This document shows positions 1 to 8,893 of a stretch of DNA of 64,000 nt, piece after piece. The stretch is from NCBI RefSeq assembly GCF_003612015.1, contig NZ_RARB01000001.1, positions 868,001-932,000 on the forward strand. Direction: 5' to 3'. The notes beneath the pieces are model-generated. The model worked only from the letters and a program-made list of their open reading frames with translations, had not been told where the DNA came from and did not search any database. Position 1 is the stretch's first letter. The number at the start of each line of letters is the position of its first letter. Source of the DNA: Pantoea piersonii. Its GTDB lineage: Bacteria > Pseudomonadota > Gammaproteobacteria > Enterobacterales > Enterobacteriaceae. Made by a program: the position numbers and the translations under genes.

Positions 1-3000
1 CGGGTGTCGTGCTGGCAGACGGCCGCACGCTGCCCGCCGCGCAGGTGGTGATCGCCATCGGCGTTGAACCAGAGATCGCCGTCGCGGCGGCGGCGGGCGT
101 GCCCTGTCGACGCGGCATCGTAGTGAATCGCCAGCTGCGCAGCGCGCGACCCGACGTCTACGCGCTCGGCGAATGCTGCGAAATCAGCGGCGAAACCTTT
201 GGCCTGGTGGCGCCCTGTCTGGCGCAGGCAGACGTGCTGGCGGCGCAGCTGGCCGATCGGCCGATCGCTGATTTTCGTTACCAGGAAAGCGGCACCCGCC
301 TCAAGGTGAGCGGCATCTCGCTGTTCAGCGCGGGCGATATTCGCGAGGCGGAGAGCTGCACCAGCTTCGATCCTCTCTCCGGCGACTATCGCCGTCTGTT
401 TCTGCGCGACGGTCGCCTGTGCGGCGTGCTGCTTTACGGCGACTGCCAGCAGGCCGCGCCGCTGCTGGCAAAACTTCAGGCGGGCGAAAACGCCGCTCTT
501 CATACCCTTTTTGATAATCAACCCGAAGCGCAGCCGCAGGCTGCAGGAAGCCCGATGATGAGTAAACCGGTATTAGCCGTGGTCGGTCACGGCATGGTCA
601 GTCACCATTTCCTTGAGCAGCTGGTGGCGCGCGCGCTGCATCAGCGCTATCACATCGTGGTCTACGGCGAAGAGCGGCAGCCCGCCTATGACCGCGTGCA
701 TCTCTCCTCCTTTTTCGACGGCAAAAGCGCGGCGGATTTATCGCTGGTCGATGAGAACTTTTTTGCCGCGCACGGCATAGAACTGCGCAGCGGCTGTCAG
801 GTCGTCGCTATCGATCGTCAGCAGCGCAGCCTGCGCGACAGCCGCGGCGACGAGCTGGCATGGGACAAGCTGGTGCTCGCCACCGGCTCACGCGCCTTTG
901 TGCCGCCGATCCCCGGCCACGACGACGCGCGCTGCTTCGTCTACCGCACGCTGGACGATCTCGACGCCATCTCCGCGTGCGCGCGCGGCAGCCGTCGCGG
1001 CGTGGTGATCGGCGGCGGCCTGCTGGGGCTGGAGGCGGCCAACGCGCTGCGTCAGCTCGGGCTGGAGACGCATGTGGTCGAGTTCGCGCCGCGCCTGATG
1101 GCGGTGCAGCTGGATGAGGGCGGTGCGCAGATGCTGCGGCGGAAAATCGACGCGCTCGGCGTGCAGGTGCATACCGCTAAGCAGACGCAGCGCATCGACC
1201 GCCAGGCAGACGGCAGCCTGACGCTGCACTTCGCCGACGGCGAAACCCTGTCCACCGATCTGCTGCTCTTCTCGGCGGGCATCCGTCCGCGCGACGAGCT
1301 GGCGCGCGAGGCGGGATTAACCCTCGGCCCGCGCGGCGGCATTGAGATCAATGACCTCTGCCAGACCAGCGACGACGCGGTGTTCGCCATCGGCGAGTGC
1401 GCGCTCTGGAACGGGCAGGTCTTCGGCCTGGTGGCACCCGGCTACCAGATGGCGCGGGTGCTGGCCGGGCACCTCGCCGACGAGGCGAGCGCCTTTAGCG
1501 GCGCGGATATGAGCACCCGTCTCAAGCTGCTTGGCGTGGAAGTCGCCTCGTTCGGCGATGCGCATGGCCGCACTCCAGGCAGTCAGAGCTACTACTGGAC
1601 TGACGAACCCAAAGGCGTCTACAAGAAAATTGTGGTGTGCGGCGACGGTAAGAGCCTGCTTGGTGGCGTCCTGGTGGGCGACAGCGGCGACTACAGCACG
1701 CTGCTGCAGCTAATGCTGAATCAGATGGCGCTGCCCGATGCGCCGGAGAGCCTGATCCTGCCCGCGCTGGCGGGCGCGCCGGCCCGCACATCGGGCGTGG
1801 CGGCGCTGCCTGAGAGCGCCCAGGTCTGCTCCTGCCATAACGTCAGCAAGGGCGACATCTGCGCCGCCGTGCAGAGTGGCTGCGGCGATCTGGCGGCGGT
1901 GAAGCAGTGCACCCGTGCGGCCACCGGCTGCGGCGGCTGCTCAGCGCTGGTCAAACAGGTTATGGAGAGCGAGCTGGCGAACCTCGGCGTCGAGGTGAAA
2001 AAGGATATTTGCGAGCATTTCGCCTGTTCGCGTCAGGAGCTTTATCATCTGATCCGCGTCGGCGAGCTCAAAAGCTGGGACGCCCTGCTGGCGGCGCACG
2101 GGCGCGGCCACGGCTGCGAGGTCTGCAAGCCGCTGGCGGCGTCGCTGCTTGCCTCCTGCTGGAACGACTACCTGCTCAAACCGGCGCACCTGCCGCTGCA
2201 GGACACCAACGATCGCTATTTCGCCAATATCCAGAAAGATGGCACCTATTCCGTGGTGCCGCGCGTACCGGGCGGCGAGATCACGCCGCAGGGGCTGATC
2301 GCTATCGGCGAAGTGGCGGCGCGCTACGATCTCTACACCAAAATTACCGGCGGCCAGCGTATCGATCTTTTTGGCGCGCGGCTGGACCAGCTGCCCGCCA
2401 TCTGGGAAGCGCTGCTGGCGGCGGGCTTTGAAACCGGTCACGCCTACGGCAAATCGCTGCGCACGGTAAAATCCTGCGTCGGCTCCAGCTGGTGCCGCTA
2501 CGGCGTGCAGGACTCTACCGCCTTCGCCATTGCGCTGGAGCACCGCTACAAAGGGCTGCGTGCGCCGCACAAGATCAAGATGGCGGTGTCGGGCTGCACC
2601 CGCGAGTGTGCCGAAGCGCAGAGCAAAGATATTGGCGTGATCGCCACCGAGAAGGGCTGGAATCTCTACGTCTGCGGCAACGGCGGCATGAAGCCGCGCC
2701 ATGCCGATCTCTTCGCCAGCGATCTCGACGACGAGACGCTGATCCGCTACGTCGACCGTATCCTGATGTTCTATGTGCGCACTGCCGACCGGCTGCAGCG
2801 CACCAGCGTCTGGATGGATAACCTCGAAGGCGGCCTCGACTATCTGCGTCAGGTGGTCATTGAAGATAGCCTGGGCATCGCGGCGACGCTGGAGACGGAG
2901 ATGCAGCGCGTGGTCGCAAGCTACCAGTGCGAATGGCAAACCACGCTGGCGGATCCGTCGCGGCGCGCGCTCTTCACCGCCGCAGTCAACAGCGATCGGC

Positions 3001-3434
3001 CGGACGAGACGCTGCACTACGACCGGGTGCGCGAGCAGCGCCAGCCGGCGGCGCAGACGTCTGTCCCGCTACTGCAGCTGCCCGCCGAACCCTGGAGCGC
3101 GCTGTGCGATTTTACGGCGGTGCCGCCGCAGGCGGGCATTGGCGCGCGGCTCGGCAGCGAGCGCATCGCGCTGTTCCGCTTCGGCGACGCGCTTTACGCG
3201 CTGGAGGATCGCGAGCCGGGCAGCGACGTCAGCGTGCTGTCGCGCGGCATTCTTGGCGATGTGGCGGGTGAGCCGGTGGTGATCTCGCCGCTCTATAAAC
3301 AGCGCGTGCGGCTGCGCGACGGACAGAGCCTCGACAACCCGCAGCACCAGCTGCGCTGCTGGCCGGTGAAGCTGGAAGCGGGGCGCATCTGGGTGGCGAA
3401 CCGGCCGCTGAAGCTGATGGCGGAGGCCTCATGA
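1..3434 (+). CDS. nasB: Assimilatory nitrite reductase, NasC-like/NasB fusion (5' end outside window)
   Basis: The frame is open at the window edge and runs to a TGA at 3432. Bases 1 to about 540 encode the C-terminal half of a NAD(P)H/FAD pyridine nucleotide-disulfide reductase of NasC type. With no stop codon this continues into a complete NasB (958 residues from ATG 558). NasB reduces nitrite to ammonia in the cytoplasm. Its order is: FAD/NADH reductase; two BFD-like [2Fe-2S] segments (about NasB residues 423-475 and 485-535, with CSCH and CGGC cysteines); a sirohaem/[4Fe-4S] domain with C-x5-C near 639-645 and C-x3-C near 679-683; and a NirD-like C-terminal domain (from about 838) without Rieske ligands. 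An AGGAAG sequence sits 7 bases before ATG 558, so NasB might also be started internally. The stop overlaps nasA by four bases. Function is confident; whether the product is one chain or two is not. Confidence 0.9.
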   Translation, partial: GVVLADGRTLPAAQVVIAIGVEPEIAVAAAAGVPCRRGIVVNRQLRSARPDVYALGECCEISGETFGLVAPCLAQADVLAAQLADRPIADFRYQESGTRLKVSGISLFSAGDIREAESCTSFDPLSGDYRRLFLRDGRLCGVLLYGDCQQAAPLLAKLQAGENAALHTLFDNQPEAQPQAAGSPMMSKPVLAVVGHGMVSHHFLEQLVARALHQRYHIVVYGEERQPAYDRVHLSSFFDGKSAADLSLVDENFFAAHGIELRSGCQVVAIDRQQRSLRDSRGDELAWDKLVLATGSRAFVPPIPGHDDARCFVYRTLDDLDAISACARGSRRGVVIGGGLLGLEAANALRQLGLETHVVEFAPRLMAVQLDEGGAQMLRRKIDALGVQVHTAKQTQRIDRQADGSLTLHFADGETLSTDLLLFSAGIRPRDELAREAGLTLGPRGGIEINDLCQTSDDAVFAIGECALWNGQVFGLVAPGYQMARVLAGHLADEASAFSGADMSTRLKLLGVEVASFGDAHGRTPGSQSYYWTDEPKGVYKKIVVCGDGKSLLGGVLVGDSGDYSTLLQLMLNQMALPDAPESLILPALAGAPARTSGVAALPESAQVCSCHNVSKGDICAAVQSGCGDLAAVKQCTRAATGCGGCSALVKQVMESELANLGVEVKKDICEHFACSRQELYHLIRVGELKSWDALLAAHGRGHGCEVCKPLAASLLASCWNDYLLKPAHLPLQDTNDRYFANIQKDGTYSVVPRVPGGEITPQGLIAIGEVAARYDLYTKITGGQRIDLFGARLDQLPAIWEALLAAGFETGHAYGKSLRTVKSCVGSSWCRYGVQDSTAFAIALEHRYKGLRAPHKIKMAVSGCTRECAEAQSKDIGVIATEKGWNLYVCGNGGMKPRHADLFASDLDDETLIRYVDRILMFYVRTADRLQRTSVWMDNLEGGLDYLRQVVIEDSLGIAATLETEMQRVVASYQCEWQTTLADPSRRALFTAAVNSDRPDETLHYDRVREQRQPAAQTSVPLLQLPAEPWSALCDFTAVPPQAGIGARLGSERIALFRFGDALYALEDREPGSDVSVLSRGILGDVAGEPVVISPLYKQRVRLRDGQSLDNPQHQLRCWPVKLEAGRIWVANRPLKLMAEAS

Positions 3435-6031
3435 ATACCACCTGTCCCTACTGCGGCGTTGGCTGCGGCGTCAGCGTACGCGCCGACGGCACGGTCACGG
3501 GCGACGCCAGCCATCCGGCTAACCTCGGGCGACTGTGCGTCAAGGGCGCGGCGCTGGGCGAAACCCTGCACGCCAGCGGACGGCTGCTGTGGGCGCAGGT
3601 GGATGGCGAACGCGTGTCGCTCGATGCGGCGCTGGAGAGCGCCGCTGTACGCCTGCGCGCCATTATCGATCGGCACGGCCCGGAAGCGGTGGCGATCTAC
3701 GCCTCCGGGCAGCTGCTCACCGAGGATTACTACGTCGCCAACAAGCTGATGAAGGGCTATCTCGGCGCGGCCAATATCGACACCAACTCCCGTCTCTGTA
3801 TGGCCTCGGCGGTGGTGGGCTATAAGCGCGCCTTCGGCGCGGATGCGGTGCCCTGCTGCTATGAAGATTTCGCCGAGGCGGATCTGGTAGTGCTGGCAGG
3901 CTCTAACGCCGCCTGGACGCATCCGGTGGCGTATCAGCGGCTGGTACAGGCGAAGCAGCAGCGCCCGGCGATGCGCGTGGTGGTTATCGATCCGCGCCGC
4001 ACCGCAAGCGTCGATCTGGCGGATCTGCACCTGCCGCTGCGGCCGGGCAGCGACGGCGCGCTGTTCAGCGGCCTGCTTAACTGGCTGGCGCAGCATGACG
4101 CCATCGACAGCGAGATGCTGCCGCACCTGAACGGCGTCGCGGAGACGCTGGAGGCTGCGCGGCCCTGGACGCTGGCGCGCGCGGCGGATGCCTGCGCGCT
4201 GGATCGCGACCAGCTCGCCCAGTTCTATCAGCTGTTTACCGGCAGCGATCGCGTGCTGACGCTCTGGTGCATGGGCATCAATCAGTCAGCGAGCGGCAGC
4301 GACCACAACAACGCTATCCTTAACGCCCATCTGCTGAGCGGCAAGCTGGGCCGCGCGGGCTGCGGGCCATTCTCGCTGACCGGTCAGCCTAATGCCATGG
4401 GCGGACGCGAGGTGGGTGGACTGGCGAATCAGCTGGCGGCGCATATGGGTTTCAGCGACGCGGAGTGTGACCGGCTGCAGCGCTTCTGGGGCAGCCCGAC
4501 GGTGGCGCGTCGGCCTGGCCTGACCGCCGTCGCGCTGTTTGAGGCGGTGGCGCGCGGCGAGGTGAAGGCGGTGTGGATCCTGGGCACCAATCCGGCGGTG
4601 TCGATGCCTGAAGGCAACCGGGTAGCGCAGGCGCTTGCCGCCTGTCCGCTGGTGATCGTCTCCGACGTGATGGCGCATACCGACACCACGGCCTTTGCCG
4701 ATATTCTGTTGCCCGCCCTCGGCTGGGGCGAGAAAAACGGCACTGTCACTAACTCCGAACGGCGCATCTCGCGCCAGCGCGCATTTGCCCCGCCGCCCGG
4801 CGAGGCGAAGCCGGACTGGTGGCTGCTGGCGCAGGTGGCGCAGCGGCTCGGCTTCGGCGACGCCTTTGGCTGGCAGCATCCGGCGGAAATCTTTCGCGAA
4901 CATGCCGCGCTTTCCGGCTTTGAAAACCAGGGGCAGCGCGCCTTTGACATCAGCGGGCTGGCGCAGCTCAGCAACGAGGCGTGGGATCGGCTGAAACCGG
5001 TGCAGTGGCCGGTTAACGCGCGCTTCCCGCAGGGCTGCGCCCGGCTGTTCGGCGATCGCCGCTTTTTCCATGCCGACGGCAAAGCGCGGCTGCTGCCCTG
5101 CGCCGCGCCGCTGGATGATCCGACCAGCGAGGCGTATCCGCTGCTGATGAACAGCGGGCGCATTCGCGATCAGTGGCACACCATGACGCGCACCGGCAAC
5201 GTGCCGCGTCTGATGCAGCATATCGACGAGCCTTTTATCGCGCTGCATCCCGCGACGGCGCGGAGCCGGGGCCTTGTCAGCGGCGAGCTGGCGCGGGTGC
5301 AGTCGACGCATGGCTGGATGATCGGGCGGGTGCGTTTCGACAGCGGTATGCGGCTTAACGAGCTGTTTGCGCCGATGCACTGGAACCGCCAGTTTGCGCT
5401 GCAGAGCAACGTCGATGCGCTGGTGACGGCGCGCTGCTGTCCTGCGTCGGGCCAGCCGGCGCTGAAGCAGACGGCGGTGCGTATCCAGCCGCTGCGTACC
5501 GGCTGGCAGGGCTGGCTGTGGCAGCGCGAAGTTGCTGCGCCGTCCGGGCTGCGCTACTGGGCGCGCGCGCCACAATCGGGCGCGCAGCGGCTGACGCTGG
5601 CGGGCGATGGCAACGCGAGCGACTGGGCGCAGGCGCAGCTGGCAACCCAGGGTATGCAACTCCAGCTGGCGCAGGGCGCGGCGGGAGAGTATCGGCTGCT
5701 GGCATGGCGCGCGGGCGAACTGCAGCTGGCGTTCTACGCCGCGCCGCGCCTGCCGCTGCTCGACCATGAACTTATCGCCGCCGCCTTTCGCGCACCGCCC
5801 GCCGACGCCGCCGGGCGTTTTGCGCTGCTGGCGGGCCGGGCGGCGCAGGGCAACAGCGCGGGGCGCATCATCTGCAGCTGCTTCGGCGTCGGCGAAACGG
5901 CGATCAGGCAGGCTGTGGCGCAGGGTTGTGACTCGCCTGCGGCGCTGGGCGTCGCGCTGAAGTGCGGCACCAACTGCGGCTCCTGCCTGCCTGAACTGAA
6001 ACTGCTGTTATCCACGCCGGCGACGGCGTAA
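3431..6031 (+). CDS. nasA: Assimilatory nitrate reductase catalytic subunit
   Basis: This 866-residue molybdopterin oxidoreductase reduces nitrate to nitrite in the cytoplasm. No twin-arginine signal is present. The N-terminus carries the [4Fe-4S] ligands of the family (cysteines 5, 8 and 12, and one near residue 36). The bis-MGD binding body fills the middle, and a BFD-like [2Fe-2S] domain starts near residue 812 (CSCFGVGE, then CGTNCGSC), as in Klebsiella NasA. That extra cluster is thought to receive electrons from the NasC-type reductase. The ATGA overlap with nasB indicates translational coupling. Together the two enzymes take nitrate to ammonium; the sirohaem gene follows directly. Nas operons are usually induced by nitrate and nitrogen limitation, but the promoter lies outside the window. 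Confidence 0.95.
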   Translation: MNTTCPYCGVGCGVSVRADGTVTGDASHPANLGRLCVKGAALGETLHASGRLLWAQVDGERVSLDAALESAAVRLRAIIDRHGPEAVAIYASGQLLTEDYYVANKLMKGYLGAANIDTNSRLCMASAVVGYKRAFGADAVPCCYEDFAEADLVVLAGSNAAWTHPVAYQRLVQAKQQRPAMRVVVIDPRRTASVDLADLHLPLRPGSDGALFSGLLNWLAQHDAIDSEMLPHLNGVAETLEAARPWTLARAADACALDRDQLAQFYQLFTGSDRVLTLWCMGINQSASGSDHNNAILNAHLLSGKLGRAGCGPFSLTGQPNAMGGREVGGLANQLAAHMGFSDAECDRLQRFWGSPTVARRPGLTAVALFEAVARGEVKAVWILGTNPAVSMPEGNRVAQALAACPLVIVSDVMAHTDTTAFADILLPALGWGEKNGTVTNSERRISRQRAFAPPPGEAKPDWWLLAQVAQRLGFGDAFGWQHPAEIFREHAALSGFENQGQRAFDISGLAQLSNEAWDRLKPVQWPVNARFPQGCARLFGDRRFFHADGKARLLPCAAPLDDPTSEAYPLLMNSGRIRDQWHTMTRTGNVPRLMQHIDEPFIALHPATARSRGLVSGELARVQSTHGWMIGRVRFDSGMRLNELFAPMHWNRQFALQSNVDALVTARCCPASGQPALKQTAVRIQPLRTGWQGWLWQREVAAPSGLRYWARAPQSGAQRLTLAGDGNASDWAQAQLATQGMQLQLAQGAAGEYRLLAWRAGELQLAFYAAPRLPLLDHELIAAAFRAPPADAAGRFALLAGRAAQGNSAGRIICSCFGVGETAIRQAVAQGCDSPAALGVALKCGTNCGSCLPELKLLLSTPATA

Positions 6032-6042
6032 CGGAGAGTGCG

Positions 6043-6843
6043 ATGACTAACGCGATCGATTCACTGAATAAACTTTTGTCGGCGGGCGAGGGAGAGGGGC
6101 GCGTCTGGCTGGTCGGCGCGGGGCCGGGCGACGTCGAGCTGCTGACGGTAAAAGCGCTAAGGCTGCTGCATCAGGCGGAGGTGGTGGTCTATGACCGGCT
6201 GGTGAGTGAGGCGGTGATGGCGGAGGTACCGGCCTCGGCGCTCTGTATCGACGTCGGCAAGCAGCCAGGTCACCACGGGCTGAAGCAGGGCGAGATCAAT
6301 CAGCTGCTGGCGGATCTGGCGCGCGGCGGCCGCGAGGTGGTGCGTCTGAAAGGCGGCGATCCCTTTATCTTCGGGCGCGGCGGTGAAGAGCTGGCTTTTC
6401 TGCAGCAAGCGCAGGTGCGCTGCGAGGTGGTGCCCGGCATTACCGCCGCCGTAGGCTGCGCCGCCGCCAGCAATATCCCGCTGACGCACCGCGACTGCGC
6501 CCAGTCGCTGCGCCTGATCACCGGCCACGGCAAACGCGGTGAGCCGCAGCTGGCGGATCGGGCGTTCAGCGACGCCCGCGAGACGCTGGTGTTTTATATG
6601 GGACTGCGCTGGAGCGCCTCGATCGCCGCGCAGCTTCAGCGTCAGGGCCGCGCGGGCGATACGCCGGTGGCGATTATCGAGAACGGCACGCGAGCGGATC
6701 AGCGGGTGTTGATCACCTCGCTGGCCGGGCTGGCGCAGACGGTAGAGGAGCAGCGGCCGGTCTCTCCGTCGCTGCTGATCGTCGGCGAGGTGGTGCGCTA
6801 CGCGTCAGCCGCGCAGCAGAGCGCCGCCGTCGCTCAGGCTTAA
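6043..6843 (+). CDS. cobA: Uroporphyrinogen-III C-methyltransferase (SUMT)
   Basis: This 266-residue protein is a stand-alone SUMT. It transfers two methyl groups from S-adenosylmethionine to uroporphyrinogen III to give precorrin-2, the precursor of sirohaem. Visible family motifs are VGAGPGD near residue 24, the VVYDRLVS stretch, and the glycine-rich RLKGGDPFIFGRGGEE segment. It lacks the dehydrogenase/ferrochelatase half of CysG, so it needs another enzyme for ring oxidation and iron insertion. It starts 11 bases after nasA behind a GGAGAG ribosome site, so it is probably the last gene of the nas operon, supplying cofactor for NasB. Its 3' end overlaps the convergent DeoR-type gene by four bases, with no terminator between them. 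The symbol follows usage for isolated SUMT genes. Confidence 0.9.
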   Translation: MTNAIDSLNKLLSAGEGEGRVWLVGAGPGDVELLTVKALRLLHQAEVVVYDRLVSEAVMAEVPASALCIDVGKQPGHHGLKQGEINQLLADLARGGREVVRLKGGDPFIFGRGGEELAFLQQAQVRCEVVPGITAAVGCAAASNIPLTHRDCAQSLRLITGHGKRGEPQLADRAFSDARETLVFYMGLRWSASIAAQLQRQGRAGDTPVAIIENGTRADQRVLITSLAGLAQTVEEQRPVSPSLLIVGEVVRYASAAQQSAAVAQA

Positions 6844-7658
6844 ACCGCCCGGCGCTGCGCCTGCGACAGCGAGGCGACCAGCACGTTGACGCCGAGCGCT
6901 TCAAAGGCGGCGATCTGCGCCGCGCTGATGCCGTCATCGGTGATCAGATAGTGGATATGGCTCCAGTCGCAGGGCAGCGCGAACATCGACACCTTGTCGA
7001 TTTTGCTGGAGTCCGCCACCACATAAACCGTACTGGCGGAGTTGATCATCGCCATTTTCACTTTGATATCGGTTTCGCTGGGAAAGCTGAGGCCCAGGCG
7101 CGGTGAAATGCAGGCGGTGGCGAGGAACAGCTTTTGCGCCAGCACGTTTTCAAAAAAGCGCGCCGCCTTTTCGCCAGAGGTAGAGAGCGTCGGGAATTTA
7201 AAGGTGCCGCCGGTGAGCAGAATGTTGATGCCTGGTTCGCCGCCCAGCTTCAGGGCGATATTGACCGCCGTCGTCACCACCGACAGACGGCGAATATGGC
7301 CGATCGCCTCGGCGATAGCGGTAGTCGTGGTGCCTGAATCGAAAATCACCGTGTCGCCATTTTCGATATGCTGCGCCGCCAGACGTCCAATCGCCTCTTT
7401 CTCTTCCAGATGGGTTTGCCGCTCCAGCAGCAGCGCGCCGGTATTTTGCTTGCCGGTCATCAGCGTCGCGCCGCCGTGATAGCGCTGCACAAAGCCCTGC
7501 TTTTGCAGCATTCTCAGGTCGGTGCGGATGGTGGCCTCCGTCAGGCCGAAGACTTCCGTCAACGCCTTAACCGTCACCGTACCGTCTTCGCGGATCATCT
7601 CCAGAATCTTTTCACGACGCTGCTGCATATCGGCAAGCTGCTCAATTTTGCTTTTCAA
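6840..7658 (-). CDS. DeoR/GlpR-family transcriptional regulator
   Basis: This 272-residue repressor-type protein has an N-terminal winged helix-turn-helix (about residues 13-60, with TVKALTEVFGLTEATIRTDL) and a DeoR C-terminal sugar-phosphate sensor (about 85-240, containing the DSGTTTT phosphate loop). DeoR-family proteins usually repress adjacent sugar-use genes and release DNA on binding a phosphorylated sugar. It is divergent from the dehydrogenase/ABC transporter operon starting at 8039, which is its likely target. Two similar inverted repeats lie in the 380-bp gap between them. The inducer cannot be named from sequence. The C-terminus is convergent with and overlaps the SUMT gene. Confidence 0.9.
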   Translation of the reverse strand: MKSKIEQLADMQQRREKILEMIREDGTVTVKALTEVFGLTEATIRTDLRMLQKQGFVQRYHGGATLMTGKQNTGALLLERQTHLEEKEAIGRLAAQHIENGDTVIFDSGTTTTAIAEAIGHIRRLSVVTTAVNIALKLGGEPGINILLTGGTFKFPTLSTSGEKAARFFENVLAQKLFLATACISPRLGLSFPSETDIKVKMAMINSASTVYVVADSSKIDKVSMFALPCDWSHIHYLITDDGISAAQIAAFEALGVNVLVASLSQAQRRAV

Positions 7659-7766
7659 TCGAAATGCTCCCTCTTCTCAAACCCGGTCTTTTCGGGCGAG
7701 TACACGCCTGTCGCTGAGTTTACCCCGCACTTTTAGCGAATGCGAGACGACCCATCGCTGTTTTTG

Positions 7767-7780
7767 TTTTCGAACGAAAA
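7767..7780. promoter_or_regulatory. Candidate operator 1 of the DeoR-type regulator
   Basis: Inverted repeat TTTTCG-AA-CGAAAA in the divergent regulator/operon gap. The TTCG/CGAA half-sites resemble operators of GlpR-like DeoR proteins. A near copy lies at 7950-7963. Assignment to the neighbouring regulator is an inference. Confidence 0.5.
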
Positions 7781-7908
7781 TGATTTGGCCGCATGTTATT
7801 GAATGTGCTGGGTTCGCGTAGCGTCTTTATCCATGCCGCGCCTGAGCCGCATACGCTATATCACGCTAAAACAAGGGGATAAAAATAATTACTACGAGGT
7901 GTATGAAA

Positions 7909-7924
7909 TTTGATCTCACCCACA
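7909..7924. promoter_or_regulatory. Weak candidate CRP site
   Basis: TTTGA-N6-CCACA matches eight of the ten core bases of TGTGA-N6-TCACA and lies about 120 bp upstream of the operon start. CRP control would suit a sugar operon, but a match of this quality can occur by chance. Confidence 0.25.
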
Positions 7925-7949
7925 TACCATTGCGTTTCGATAGCTTATA

Positions 7950-7963
7950 TTTTTGTTCGAAAA
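7950..7963. promoter_or_regulatory. Candidate operator 2 of the DeoR-type regulator
   Basis: TTTTTG-TT-CGAAAA, the same inverted repeat as at 7767-7780 with one mismatch. It lies about 75 bp before the first gene of the operon. Two operators about 183 bp apart would allow repression by looping. Nothing else distinctive was seen in the 380-bp gap 7659-8038. Confidence 0.5.
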
Positions 7964-8038
7964 TCAAATATCCCGTAAGCCCGGAAAAAATCCGTTTTTA
8001 ACTGGACCGGTCGCCCGCATGAGACAAGAGAGGAACAG

Positions 8039-8836
8039 ATGAGCAGCGAATATGACGTAAACCTGCGCTACGGCGTCGACAGCAACCTGGATCTTGGCGG
8101 CAAAGTGGCGGTGGTGACCGGCGGGTTAGGGGGCATCGCCATGGCGAGCAACGAGATGCTGCTGGCGAAAGGCGCGCGTCTGGCGCTGCTCTATCCCCCT
8201 TTCGAAGCGGAAAAGGTGGCCAGCCTGCGCGACGCTTTCGACGCAGATAAGGTGCTGTTCGTCACCTGCGACGTCACCGATCCGGCCTCGGTGGAGCAGG
8301 CGTTTGATGAAGTGGCGCGCCACTACGGCCAGATCGACATTCTGATCAACTGCGCTGGCTACGTGATGCTGCAGCCGGTGCTGGAGACCGATTTCGCCGA
8401 ATGGCAGAAGCAGATCGCCGTCAATCTGACCGGGCCTTTTCTCTGCGCACAGGCGGCGGGCAAACGCATGGTCGCGGCGGGCAACGGCGGCAAAATCATT
8501 AATATCGCCTCGCAGGCGGCTTCGATCGCTATCGACAATCACGTCGCCTATACCTCCGCGAAAGCGGGCCTGCTCGGCATGACCAAAGTGATGGCGAAAG
8601 AGTTTGCGCCGCACCGCATCAACGTTAACACCCTCTCGCCCACCGTGGTGCTGACGCCGATGGGCGAAAAAGCCTGGCGCGGCGAAAAGGGCGAACAGAT
8701 GAAAAAGCTGATCCCCTTAGGGCGCTTCGCCTACACCGACGAAATCGCCGCTGCCGTGCTGTTTTTCGCCAGCAACGGCAGCGACATGATTACCGGCGCC
8801 GATCTGATGATCGATGGCGGTTTTACCATCTGGTAA
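8039..8836 (+). CDS. SDR-family sugar/polyol dehydrogenase
   Basis: This 265-residue protein is a classical short-chain dehydrogenase. It has a nucleotide-binding TGGLGGIA near residue 28, in which the usual last glycine is alanine; an INCAG segment near 105; the serine of INIASQ; and the catalytic YTSAK near 177. The C-terminal IDGGFTIW ending is typical. It resembles polyol dehydrogenases of the galactitol/threitol group, but the substrate cannot be read from the sequence. It is first in a six-gene operon with a ribose-type ABC importer and a second SDR. It probably oxidises the imported sugar alcohol, or an intermediate of its breakdown. The ribosome site GAGAGGAA lies just before ATG 8039. 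Confidence 0.85.
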   Translation: MSSEYDVNLRYGVDSNLDLGGKVAVVTGGLGGIAMASNEMLLAKGARLALLYPPFEAEKVASLRDAFDADKVLFVTCDVTDPASVEQAFDEVARHYGQIDILINCAGYVMLQPVLETDFAEWQKQIAVNLTGPFLCAQAAGKRMVAAGNGGKIINIASQAASIAIDNHVAYTSAKAGLLGMTKVMAKEFAPHRINVNTLSPTVVLTPMGEKAWRGEKGEQMKKLIPLGRFAYTDEIAAAVLFFASNGSDMITGADLMIDGGFTIW

Positions 8837-8893
8837 GGCAACACCTCACCCCTGAAGCGTCACGACCCTACAACTAAAAGAGAGAACATCATT

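Noticed and set aside
1941-3017. 358-codon minus-strand open frame inside nasB
   Set aside because: It lies fully antisense to a well-conserved gene, has no family similarity or ribosome site, and is explained by high GC at third positions. The same applies to frames at 4286-5767, 22950-24047 and 43696-45249.
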